DNA of 15,223 nt from positions 1 to 15,223 of the forward strand of contig JAYEGM010000088.1 in NCBI GenBank assembly GCA_034659075.1, read 5' to 3'. Of this stretch, positions 7,219 to 14,488 are shown one piece after another (position 1 is the stretch's first letter; every line of letters starts with the position of its first letter). The position numbers and the translations under genes were made by a program. The DNA is from BMS3Bbin11 sp034659075. Its GTDB lineage: Bacteria > Pseudomonadota > Gammaproteobacteria > BMS3Bbin11. The notes under the pieces are model-generated. The model searched no databases. It was not told where the DNA came from and saw only the letters and a list, made by a program, of their open reading frames with translations.

Positions 7219-7521
7219 ATGTACTACGCTATTATTGGAACAGATATTCCCGATAGCCTTGATAAACGTCTATCGGTGAGACCGGAGCACCTGGCACGAC
7301 TTGAACAGCTGCAGGATGAAGGACGCCTGCTCACTGCCGGTCCCTTTCCCGTTATTGATTCGGAAGATCCAGGCCCGGCCGGTTTTAGCGGCAGCCTGAT
7401 TGTCGCTGAGTTCGAGTCATTATCTGACGCACAACTTTGGGCCGATAACGACCCGTATATCAAAGCAGGCGTATATGCATCTGTTTCAGTAAAACCGTAT
7501 AAAAAGGTCTTCCCACAATGA
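7219..7521 (+). CDS. yciI: YciI family protein
   Basis: A 100-residue protein of the YciI family, a small ferredoxin-like alpha/beta fold. It opens with MYYAIIGTDIPDSLDKRLSV, followed by RPEHLARLEQLQDEGRLLTA and GPFP, then LIVAEFESLSDAQLWADNDP and YIKAGVYASVSVKPYKKVFP, the full family pattern. The putative active-site His (RPEHLARL) and the Asp of ADNDPY are kept. The biological reaction is unknown; dehydrochlorinase-like activity has been discussed only for relatives. I prefer ATG 7219 because GGAG lies five bases upstream and the family starts at MxYAIIG; an earlier ATG at 7186 adds 11 uncharacteristic residues. It overlaps the bolA-family gene by four bases (ATGA). Confidence 0.92.
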   Translation: MYYAIIGTDIPDSLDKRLSVRPEHLARLEQLQDEGRLLTAGPFPVIDSEDPGPAGFSGSLIVAEFESLSDAQLWADNDPYIKAGVYASVSVKPYKKVFPQ

Positions 7522-7784
7522 ATCGTAGCGAAATGATACATGAAAAATTAACTGCGTCCCTGTCGCCGGAAAGTCTGGAAATAATTGACCGGTCGCTCGA
7601 ACATGCCGGGCATGAAGGTGCAAAATCAGGAGGTGGCCACTTTGATGTAATCATCATCGCAGACGCCTTTAAGGATATGAATACCGTACAACGTCACAGG
7701 GCAGTCTATGATGCACTGGGTGATGCCATGAAATCTGAAATTCATGCCCTGAGCATCAGGGCCTATACACCTGAGGAGTTTTAA
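7518..7784 (+). CDS. BolA family protein
   Basis: An 88-residue BolA/IbaG-type protein, expected to work with monothiol glutaredoxins in iron-sulfur trafficking or to bind DNA. Features are an N-terminal helix (MIHEKLTASLSPESLEIIDR), the SGGGHFDVIIIADAF strand with the conserved His of the GGHF motif, and the QRHRAVYDALGDAM helix with the family RHR.VY signature, ending IHALSIRAYTPEEF. Start and stop overlap with yciI imply coupled translation. The long form of the HF loop and the QRHR motif fit BolA rather than the shorter IbaG. No glutaredoxin gene is visible nearby. Confidence 0.93.
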   Translation: MNRSEMIHEKLTASLSPESLEIIDRSLEHAGHEGAKSGGGHFDVIIIADAFKDMNTVQRHRAVYDALGDAMKSEIHALSIRAYTPEEF

Positions 7785-7844
7785 CAATACAGATGCAGAA
7801 GCTGAAAGGTCGCTGCAGTCATATCATTCACATGTTTGATAATT

Positions 7845-7865
7845 TTTTCCGCCATGCCGGGAAAA
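7845..7865. terminator. Possible hairpin between convergent bolA and receptor genes
   Basis: TTTTCCG (7845-7851) pairs with CGGGAAAA (7858-7865) with one bulged base, and the six T before the first arm extend it slightly. It lies between the bolA stop (7784) and the receptor stop (7868-7870). There is no T-run after it on either strand, so it may be an end-protecting hairpin rather than a classical terminator. Confidence 0.3.
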
Positions 7866-7867
7866 CA

Positions 7868-10642
7868 TCAATGAACCGTCCGCATGAAAATAGTCTTCAA
7901 CGTATTTTCTTTCGTCCATTCTTCTATGTTGGTAGGACGCTGAATATGATAGCCCTGGGCAAAATGGACCCCGATGTCACGAAGCATTTCAAGCAATGTT
8001 GCATCTTCGACTGACTCCGCGATAACGAATAGACCCAGCCCATAGGCAAGGTGGGTAATATTATTGACCATCATACGGTCGATCGGGTCATCAGCCATGC
8101 CTTTAACGAACTGCCCGTCGATTTTCAAAAAGTCGACTTTCATTCGTTTCAAATAGCCAAACGAACTGAGACCCGCACCAAAATCATCCAGTGCAAAACG
8201 ACAGCCAATGTCACTGAGCCTGGCAATAAAATCCAGTGCCGCCTGAAAATTTGTAATGGCAGCAGTTTCTGTTATTTCCAGCATAATCTGGCTTGGGTCA
8301 ACTTCGTACTCTTTGATCTTCCTGATAATGTATTCACTAATTTCAGGGTCACCCACCGACTGCCCGGAAAGATTGATACTGAACAAATAAGTGCGAGATG
8401 AATCAGCATCTTTTGTTATACCACGAATAATTTCAAAGCTATGATCTACCACCCACATATCTACATCACGCATCAATCCATAGCGTTCCGCTGCAGGAAT
8501 GAATGCTGCAGGCATTGCAATGCTGCCATCATCCATTCGTATCCGTAACAGAAATTCCTGTACCTGCATGTCAGATTGCGCAGAAAGCAGCGGCGCCATG
8601 GTCTGTAACATTAAAAAGAACTTGTCCGTACGCAAAGCATCGTGAATTCTTTGTGACCACTGCATTTGCTCGTGGTGCTGAGTAACTGATTTTTCTTCTG
8701 GCTTGTATGCATGTACATAGTCTCTACCCGATTCTTTAGCTATGTAACAAGCAACATCTGCGGCACTCATCAATTCGGCATGTGTACTCTTTGGATCAGT
8801 GATTGCTACAAGGCCAATACTGATACGCACATCAAATGCGCGTTCATCCCAACGAAAAATAAATTGCCTTACAGAAAGCCGCAGTGTGTCAGCGATGGAT
8901 ATGGCATTCTCAATATCACAGTTGTTTAACAACAAGCCAAACTCGTCACCGCCCAGACGTGCCAGTACGTCACTGTCACGAACCCTTTTACTCAGCATCT
9001 GGCTTAGTTGCTTCAGCAAAGCATCTCCGGCAATATGTCCGCATGTATCATTGACCACTTTAAACTGATCAAGATCCATGTAACACAGCACATGCCCGTC
9101 AGCACTTTCATCGCAAGTGAGGATCGCCCTTTTCAGTTCATCTTCAAACTTCGCTCTATTCACTAAACCCGTCAGAGAGTCATGACTCGCCTGGTATGAT
9201 AGTTGATTTTTCAGCTCTCTTTCATTTGTAACGTCCCGCATGACAATAACTGAGCCCATCTCACTTCCCTGAATATCCTTTAGTTTTGAACACGAAAGAT
9301 CAACTGACAGCTGACTCTGGCCCTCAGGCATGGCCAGCAGGTGGCTGGATTTACCTACCTCGCCAGTTGTGATTTTTTCTATGTAATCCTCAAGCGGAGT
9401 CGCGAGTACCTCCCCGCTCTCTTCATCAAGTAGCTGAACGGCATCTTTAATAGGCTTGCCAAAGGCATTGTCATTGGAGATACCCAGAAATTTTTCTGCA
9501 ACTGGATTCAGAAAAGTGACTTTGTAATCTTTATCAGTAGTGATCACCGCATCAGTGATAGAACTTAATGTCACTTCTGCCCTTTCACGTTCACTGAACC
9601 AGTTCCTAAAGGCTTTTTCCTGATTTTCCGATGCAACCATCTGCTGCTTACGCGATGCACTCCATACTCCTAATACAACGGCAATCAATAGCATAACGGT
9701 GGCTGCAATGAACATTTGCATTAAACCCGGGGAATATATGCCACTCACTTTTAACAGGACATCCCGGTTTGCGACTTTAATTACCCGCTGCTGGGTAAAT
9801 GTAAACAGAGAGGCTAAGAATTCCTGAGCATTTTCCTGGTTTTCAACCACCTTTTTATTGCCTGTTTCAGATGAATTTATATCAAGCAATGTCAACTCAA
9901 AATTAATATCAGGGAAGTTTTCTGTTACAGAAGAAACCATCTTCTGCTGGTTAATATAAAGCATCACTGCACCATTAATCTGACGTTTGCTCTCCAGCAA
10001 TGATTCAGGGTGCAGGCGGCCATAGTAGGTATTTTTCAGCATGACCAGACCTGACTGGCCATTAAGGATTTCAGGACTATTGATCAATGAAACTGCACTA
10101 TTTTCCATCGCCAGGTAAACAGCTTCTTCAACCTCATCATTCACCAGCAAATCCAGACCAAGTAATTGGGATGTCACAGGTTCCATCGGAACCAGCATGC
10201 TAGTCACCAGGTAGGCATTCCTCTTACGGGCCTTAACAAAAATATTTTGATCCTGATCATGTTCGCGGATCAGCATACCCGCCAGGCCAGTTTCCTGCAG
10301 GTTCTTTTCATAGGCTCTGCGTTCGCGATTGCGAACCCAGTCAAGTTTGGCCAGTGCGTATATATACGGATAAGTGTGGACCAGATCCTGTAAAACGCTG
10401 TCAGCGCTTCCTCCATCAATATCCCCATCCTGACCAAACGAGACCAGCGCTGTGATGACCCCTTCCGCTGTTAACAGTCGCTGAGCAAGTCCCTGATATA
10501 TTAGATCAGAATAATTCAGAAACTTCTTTTTCTCTGCTTGCCAATCAGCAAACATGACAAACAGGCCACCCAACAGAACAAGTGCTGCAAAGAAAATACC
10601 CCGTAGACGGGGACTCCTCAGTTGCCTGTTACTTGTTGCCAT
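7868..10642 (-). CDS. Membrane c-di-GMP receptor: CHASE-PAS-GGDEF-EAL
   Basis: A 924-residue inner-membrane sensor that can probably both make and break c-di-GMP. TM1 is about 13-32. A periplasmic region of about 270 residues contains a CHASE-type domain (near 80-245; VPMEPVTSQLLGLDL and NGQSGLVML are typical). TM2 is about 306-327, followed by a PAS domain (about 352-475). The GGDEF domain keeps GGDEF at 564-568, the metal aspartates in YMDLDQF, and an inhibitory I-site RDSD (555-558) five residues upstream. In the EAL domain the motif reads EFLLR (E696), which fits ExLxR; N757, E789, D819, D820, K840, E876 and Q896 also survive, so phosphodiesterase activity is plausible. AGGGG lies eight bases before the ATG. 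The start overlaps the binding-protein gene by 14 bases. Confidence 0.95.
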   Translation of the reverse strand: MATSNRQLRSPRLRGIFFAALVLLGGLFVMFADWQAEKKKFLNYSDLIYQGLAQRLLTAEGVITALVSFGQDGDIDGGSADSVLQDLVHTYPYIYALAKLDWVRNRERRAYEKNLQETGLAGMLIREHDQDQNIFVKARKRNAYLVTSMLVPMEPVTSQLLGLDLLVNDEVEEAVYLAMENSAVSLINSPEILNGQSGLVMLKNTYYGRLHPESLLESKRQINGAVMLYINQQKMVSSVTENFPDINFELTLLDINSSETGNKKVVENQENAQEFLASLFTFTQQRVIKVANRDVLLKVSGIYSPGLMQMFIAATVMLLIAVVLGVWSASRKQQMVASENQEKAFRNWFSERERAEVTLSSITDAVITTDKDYKVTFLNPVAEKFLGISNDNAFGKPIKDAVQLLDEESGEVLATPLEDYIEKITTGEVGKSSHLLAMPEGQSQLSVDLSCSKLKDIQGSEMGSVIVMRDVTNERELKNQLSYQASHDSLTGLVNRAKFEDELKRAILTCDESADGHVLCYMDLDQFKVVNDTCGHIAGDALLKQLSQMLSKRVRDSDVLARLGGDEFGLLLNNCDIENAISIADTLRLSVRQFIFRWDERAFDVRISIGLVAITDPKSTHAELMSAADVACYIAKESGRDYVHAYKPEEKSVTQHHEQMQWSQRIHDALRTDKFFLMLQTMAPLLSAQSDMQVQEFLLRIRMDDGSIAMPAAFIPAAERYGLMRDVDMWVVDHSFEIIRGITKDADSSRTYLFSINLSGQSVGDPEISEYIIRKIKEYEVDPSQIMLEITETAAITNFQAALDFIARLSDIGCRFALDDFGAGLSSFGYLKRMKVDFLKIDGQFVKGMADDPIDRMMVNNITHLAYGLGLFVIAESVEDATLLEMLRDIGVHFAQGYHIQRPTNIEEWTKENTLKTIFMRTVH

Positions 10643-11645
10643 CGTCTATCCCCTGGGTAAATTTCTTTGCCCTCGCACGTAAAACCTTTGGAATTTTGAT
10701 ACCTGAAAGTTTTAACAATTGCCGGTTCTCATACACCTCCCATTTTCGACTGGTAATTATTGGTATGCGCTGTATCGGCAGGCCTCCATGGATCGCAATT
10801 GCTGTCTTTGCGGTCCATCTCCCATGCTCTTCAGGGATCTCAACAAAACCAAGCATCGCAATAGGCATCATCCAGTCATAATTCACCAGAATAAGTTTTT
10901 CAGCAGATTTTATTACAATTTCTTTTGCCAAATTAATGTCCCAGTCCACAATACCTGATGGACTACCTAAAATAATAAAATCTGCACCTGCTGCCTGCTG
11001 ATAAGCATTTTGCCAGTCATCCATGGTATCGACCAGCGCACCATCTATAATCATATCCATATCAGTTGCTACTTTCACTACCTGCTTCAGAAACTTTGTT
11101 TCAGTAAGAGTATTTGCCCCAATGTACAATCCCTTTTTGCCCTGAGCTGTCAGCTTTTGTGCCCATTCAAGCATTGGAAATACCGGGGCTACTTCTATCA
11201 TCCCTGTAACATTGCTGGCAGGGAATCCGTATTCATCAACTGTCCAGTTGATGCCACTAAATACTACCGGTATTCTTCCACCTCTAAAGTAAGGAACGAC
11301 CAGGTACTTGGCGGCATTATCATCTGAGACAATCAGTACATCAGGCTGAATTTTCTTAACTTTAGCCGCTATTTCTCGTGCTTTTTGTATTTTATAGAGT
11401 TCGCTTTTGTTCCGCTTTGTATCCATATTGAACTGAATCAAATCACAATGCCCCTTCAGTTCGGTACGCAAGCCTCGTTCTATACCGTCTGACCATGCGT
11501 ATCCTTTATGGTAAGAAGACACATAAACACAGGTCCATGCACTCGCTACGGAGATGTAAGAGCTTGTCAGTATCAGAAACAGGCATCCCTGGAAAAATAA
11601 GTTAAATCTGGAAAATGATGCTCTATTGGGTCTTGAATTCGTCAT
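10629..11645 (-). CDS. Periplasmic ABC-type substrate-binding protein (probable sensor partner)
   Basis: A secreted binding protein of 338 residues of the ABC_sub_bind type (PF04392-like) often associated with signalling proteins. The signal peptide covers residues 1-36, with hydrophobic LFFQGCLFLILTSSY and an ASA cleavage site. The mature protein begins WTCVYVSSYHKGYAWSDGIE, the family's first strand and motif, followed by VSDDNAAKYLV, IPVVFSGINW and the two-lobed pattern to the end. C39 and C67 are the only cysteines of the mature form and could make a disulfide. No permease or ATPase gene is present; the next gene, overlapping by 14 bases, is a CHASE receptor, so a sensing rather than a transport role is inferred. 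ATG 11645 is preferred; a TTG at 11657 overlaps a possible -10 box (TATACT, minus strand, 11657-11662). Confidence 0.88.
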   Translation of the reverse strand: MTNSRPNRASFSRFNLFFQGCLFLILTSSYISVASAWTCVYVSSYHKGYAWSDGIERGLRTELKGHCDLIQFNMDTKRNKSELYKIQKAREIAAKVKKIQPDVLIVSDDNAAKYLVVPYFRGGRIPVVFSGINWTVDEYGFPASNVTGMIEVAPVFPMLEWAQKLTAQGKKGLYIGANTLTETKFLKQVVKVATDMDMIIDGALVDTMDDWQNAYQQAAGADFIILGSPSGIVDWDINLAKEIVIKSAEKLILVNYDWMMPIAMLGFVEIPEEHGRWTAKTAIAIHGGLPIQRIPIITSRKWEVYENRQLLKLSGIKIPKVLRARAKKFTQGIDDGNK

Positions 11646-11712
11646 AATTCCTGACAAGTATAGCCTAGCAAATTACAATCGTCCTGCTATTCATGGCATT
11701 ATCAGAGACATC

Positions 11713-11741
11713 TTGCCAGGAAAACTCTGGTTACATGTTAT
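11713..11741 (+). promoter_or_regulatory. Candidate sigma70-type promoter of the deacetylase gene
   Basis: TTGCCA (11713-11718, five of six to TTGACA) and TGTTAT (11736-11741, four of six to TATAAT) are separated by 17 bases. They lie 21 bases before the deacetylase ATG, and CAGGA lies about nine bases before that ATG. The region is the divergent space shared with the binding-protein gene. Confidence 0.35.
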
Positions 11742-11762
11742 TGCTAAAACAGGATCTTTAAT

Positions 11763-12701
11763 ATGGTCACTGTCTACTACGGTGAAGCACTGGCTGCATA
11801 TGGCTTTGGGGAGGATCATCCGTTTGGCCCGGACCGGCTGGATGCTTTCTGGAATAACGCCTGCAACCAGGATCTGGATAAACAGGCAACTGTTGCCAAG
11901 CCTGTTAGTGCCAGTATAGATGAGCTGGAATACTTTCATACTCAAGCCTACATTGAAAAGCTAATCCGGTTATCTGCCAGTGGATCAGGGTCGCTGGACT
12001 GTGGCGACACCCCTGCTTTTCCTGGCATCTATCAATCTGCTTCTGCAGTAGCTGGTAGCGTACTTGATGGCGCCAGACGAATCCTGTCTGGCAGGACAAA
12101 CAGGGTATTCGTACCGATAGCCGGCCTGCACCATGCCCGCCGCAACACTGCTGCCGGATTTTGTGCAGTGAACGATATCGGAATTTTAATTGAGGAACTA
12201 CGCAGGAATCATGAGATTCAACGCATCGCTTATGTCGATATCGATGCCCATCATGGCGATGGTGTGTTCTATGAATATGAGGATGATCCGGACATTTACA
12301 TCGCAGATATTCATGAAGACGGCCATTATCTCTACCCCGGCACCGGTTTCAGCTCAGAAACGGGTACTGGCATCGCAAGAGGGTGCAAGCTGAACCTTCC
12401 CCTTTCCCCTCCCAATGTACAGGATAAAGATTTCTTTAAAGCATGGAACAAAATTGAAGATTTCCTGGCAGAAGCAGCACCTGAATTCATCATTCTGCAG
12501 GCCGGTGCCGACAGCATCCTGGGCGACCCTATCACACACATGGCATTGACCCCGGATGCCCATGCGCACGCAACTCAACGACTGAGCCAAATTGCCGATG
12601 AACATTGCCAGGGGCGCTTATTAGTTACCGGGGGTGGGGGGTATAACCGGGAGAATATTGCGAAGACGTGGACGGCGGTGTTAGAGGCATTAATAGGATA
12701 A
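11763..12701 (+). CDS. Histone deacetylase family protein (AcuC/HDAC-like)
   Basis: A 312-residue zinc-dependent amidohydrolase of the arginase/deacetylase fold. It probably removes acetyl or other acyl groups from lysines or polyamines. The catalytic pair is H123-H124 in GLHHARRNTAAGFCAVND. Zinc ligands are D161 and H163 in YVDIDAHHGDG and D250 in QAGADSILGDP. The catalytic tyrosine is Y294 in GGGGYN. All are present, so the enzyme should be active. The length is near the family's usual 300-350. No acetoin or polyamine genes lie beside it, so the substrate cannot be deduced; AcuC, acetylpolyamine amidohydrolase and HdaH-type activities all remain possible. It is transcribed away from the binding-protein gene and toward trhP. 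Confidence 0.93.
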   Translation: MVTVYYGEALAAYGFGEDHPFGPDRLDAFWNNACNQDLDKQATVAKPVSASIDELEYFHTQAYIEKLIRLSASGSGSLDCGDTPAFPGIYQSASAVAGSVLDGARRILSGRTNRVFVPIAGLHHARRNTAAGFCAVNDIGILIEELRRNHEIQRIAYVDIDAHHGDGVFYEYEDDPDIYIADIHEDGHYLYPGTGFSSETGTGIARGCKLNLPLSPPNVQDKDFFKAWNKIEDFLAEAAPEFIILQAGADSILGDPITHMALTPDAHAHATQRLSQIADEHCQGRLLVTGGGGYNRENIAKTWTAVLEALIG

Positions 12702-12707
12702 AAAGAA

Positions 12708-12728
12708 GTTTCAAGTTTCAAGTTTCAA
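12708..12728. repeat. Heptamer array GTTTCAA, three units
   Basis: Three perfect GTTTCAA units run in tandem, starting seven bases after the deacetylase stop (12699-12701). They are the reverse complement of the seven-unit array at 12860-12908, making the outer arms of an inverted pair that fills the convergent gap. Confidence 0.9.
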
Positions 12729-12745
12729 GATCAAAATCAAAGTCG

Positions 12746-12849
12746 GTTAACCACAAAGAGTGCTGTGGAAAAAATAATCAGCTTGACGCAGCAGCCCTAC
12801 ACCATAATTCTGCATTATTTTTCCGTGTCCTCTGTAGTCAGAGCTTTTA
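12746..12849. repeat. Inner degenerate 9-base-type repeats of the inverted pair
   Basis: TTAACCACAAAGAGTGCTG followed by TGGAAAAAATAAT on the left, and ATTATTTTTCC followed by GTGTCCTCTGTAGTC on the right, are imperfect reverse complements (the AAAAATAAT ends match, the rest partly). Both resemble the intergenic family AACCACAAAGACACAAAGG with 9-base periodicity, as does 14264-14297. The spacer of about 35 bases between them has no gene. Confidence 0.5.
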
Positions 12850-12859
12850 GTCTTTTGAC

Positions 12860-12908
12860 TTGAAACTTGAAACTTGAAACTTGAAACTTGAAACTTGAAA
12901 CTTGAAAC
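12860..12908. repeat. Heptamer array TTGAAAC, seven units, touching the trhP stop
   Basis: Seven perfect TTGAAAC units (GTTTCAA on the minus strand) occupy 49 bases and end directly against the trhP stop codon (12909-12911). In the trhP mRNA the array would begin on the base after the stop. Since 7 is not a multiple of 3, gain or loss of units would not affect the protein unless the stop is lost. Confidence 0.95.
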
Positions 12909-14222
12909 TTATAAATCTCTTACCAGCAGCCCATATTCCCCCGCTTCTGCCGGCAACGGAATCCTGACCTTCCACCCGCCACCCGGTGCCACTTCCAGCG
13001 GCTTACCGTCTTTGTCCTGCATTTCATTGAGTTTGAAAGAAATATTTCCCGTAGGGGTCAACAACTCGAGGCTGTCTCCTACCAGGAACTTGTTTTTAAC
13101 ATCAATCAGCGATGTTCCATCATCATTCTGCTGCATTACTTCACCGACAAACATCTGTCGTTGCGAGGTCGAAGCATTGTCGTGATAGCGCTGCAGTTCC
13201 TCGCTGTGGTGGCGGACGAAGAAACCGTCGGTATAGCCTCTATTGGCCAGTGACTCCAGGTTACCCATTAGTGAAGGATCAAATTCCCTGCCAGCCAGCG
13301 CATCATTGATCGCCTGACGGTAGATCTGGCTGGTCCTGGCGGCATAATAATGGGACTTGGTGCGGCCTTCTATCTTCAGGCAATCAACACCCATTTCGAC
13401 CAGCTGTGTAACATGTTCTACCGCACGCAGGTCCTTGGAGTTCATGATGTAGGTGCCGTGTTCGTCTTCCTCTATCGGCATTAACTCGCCGGGCCGATTA
13501 AATTCTTCCAGCAGCATCACATGCTGTGCTTTTTCGTGCCGGTTGTCTGCCTGGTAATCCTGACTGCCCTGCGTGATGCCGGCCTCGGTTTCTTCACCGG
13601 CAACTTTATAATCCCAGCGGCAGGAGTTTGTACAGCTGCCCTGGTTAGGGTCGCGATGATTGAAATAACCGGACAATAGACAGCGACCGGAATAGGCTAT
13701 GCAGAGCGAACCATGGACAAAGACTTCCAGCTCGATATCCGGGCATTGCTGACGAATCTCCTCAACCTCTGCCAGTGAAAGCTCACGCGACAGAATAATC
13801 CGTTCGATACCGACACCCTGCCAGAATTTTACTGCTGCCGCATTGACGGTATTCATCTGTACGGATAGATGAATCGGCATTTCCGGCCAGTTTTCCCTGA
13901 TCAGCATAATCAGCCCCGGATCAGACATAATCAAAGCATCCGGCTTCAGCACAACAATTTTTGCCATGTCGGCCAGAAAGGTTTTTAACTTGCTGCCATG
14001 CGGCATGATATTAACGGCAACAAAAAAACGCTTGCCCTGAGCATGCGCCGCTTCAATGCCGACAGACAGGTTCTCGATGTCAAAATCATTATTGCGCACC
14101 CGCAGTGAATAGCGAGGCAGACCGGCATACACCGCATCTGCGCCAAAGGCCATTGCATAATGCTGGCTCTTCAGCGTGCCTGCCGGTGACAGAAGCTCTA
14201 CTTTTCTTTCAGTTTGTATCAT
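12909..14222 (-). CDS. trhP: U32 family tRNA hydroxylation protein TrhP (YegQ)
   Basis: A 437-residue U32-family protein closest to E. coli YegQ/TrhP, which takes part in prephenate-dependent formation of 5-hydroxyuridine at position 34 of tRNAs. The N-terminal (VELLSPAGTLKSQHYAMAFG, then ADAVYAGLPRYSLRVRNNDF) starts a TIM-barrel-like domain. The signature region FVHGSLCIAYSGRCLLSGYF and NHRDPNQGSCTNSCRWDY carries C174, C181, C197 and C201, the conserved cysteines thought to bind an iron-sulfur cluster. MGVDCLKIEGRTKSHYYAA is also typical. The C-terminal part (about 355-437) is a beta-rich domain. RlhA/YdcP is a longer relative; the length and this signature favour TrhP. The ATG has only a weak GAG seven bases upstream. 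Confidence 0.93.
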   Translation of the reverse strand: MIQTERKVELLSPAGTLKSQHYAMAFGADAVYAGLPRYSLRVRNNDFDIENLSVGIEAAHAQGKRFFVAVNIMPHGSKLKTFLADMAKIVVLKPDALIMSDPGLIMLIRENWPEMPIHLSVQMNTVNAAAVKFWQGVGIERIILSRELSLAEVEEIRQQCPDIELEVFVHGSLCIAYSGRCLLSGYFNHRDPNQGSCTNSCRWDYKVAGEETEAGITQGSQDYQADNRHEKAQHVMLLEEFNRPGELMPIEEDEHGTYIMNSKDLRAVEHVTQLVEMGVDCLKIEGRTKSHYYAARTSQIYRQAINDALAGREFDPSLMGNLESLANRGYTDGFFVRHHSEELQRYHDNASTSQRQMFVGEVMQQNDDGTSLIDVKNKFLVGDSLELLTPTGNISFKLNEMQDKDGKPLEVAPGGGWKVRIPLPAEAGEYGLLVRDL

Positions 14223-14263
14223 TTCATCTCGTGGGTTAATAAACAGAGTTCACACATCCTATA

Positions 14264-14297
14264 CGGTTTTCTTTGTGTCCTTAGCGTCTTAGCGGTT
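14264..14297. repeat. Degenerate 9-base tandem repeat upstream of trhP
   Basis: CTTTGTGTC, CTTAGCGTC and TTAGCGGTT follow one another in 9-base register (14271-14297) after CGGTTTT. The reverse complement reads AACCGCTAAGACGCTAAGGA, a variant of the AACCGCAAAGACGCAAAGG motif seen between genes in many bacteria. It lies in the upstream region of trhP. Confidence 0.6.
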
Positions 14298-14388
14298 CAT
14301 AACTCTATTACATGTTGATCCATTTATACCGGCTTTACAAACTTTCCTTTAGGGTAGCTCTATTAATTCTGGATAGTTCAGATTGTGA

Positions 14389-14474
14389 TTCAAAACTGGT
14401 CATATCAAGGCAAGGATCGCACGTAATAGCTAGCTATTGCGAAGATGCTTAACGCAGAGATGGCCGGTTTTGAA
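14389..14474. repeat. 86-base imperfect palindrome (REP/MITE-like) after the MFS gene
   Basis: Two 43-base arms are centred between 14431 and 14432 on the perfect core AATAGCTAGCTATT. Their outer ends are TTCAAAACTGGTCAT and, on the other strand, TTCAAAACCGGCCAT. Mid-arm bases differ but both arms have the same length, so a transcript could fold into one long stem. The right end lies 14 bases from the MFS stop. No coding capacity and no obvious target-site duplication are visible. The remainder of 14298-14388 shows nothing recognisable. Confidence 0.75.
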
Positions 14475-14488
14475 CGCAAGATGATTAT

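Noticed and set aside
7793..8014. Plus-strand 73-residue frame after bolA
   Set aside because: It is mostly antisense to the 3' end of the receptor gene, with no ribosome site or recognisable motif.
11655..11657. TTG start for the binding-protein gene
   Set aside because: It overlaps a possible -10 box and has only a weak ribosome site; ATG 11645 gives a good signal peptide.
12668..12850. Plus-strand 60-residue frame across the deacetylase end and repeats
   Set aside because: It reads through the GTTTCAA array and inner repeats and has no protein-like features.
12860..12908. CRISPR array
   Set aside because: The unit is 7 bases with no spacers and no cas genes; it is a simple tandem repeat.
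14389..14474. Integron attC site
   Set aside because: The palindrome lacks convincing paired core sites and no integrase or cassette series is present.
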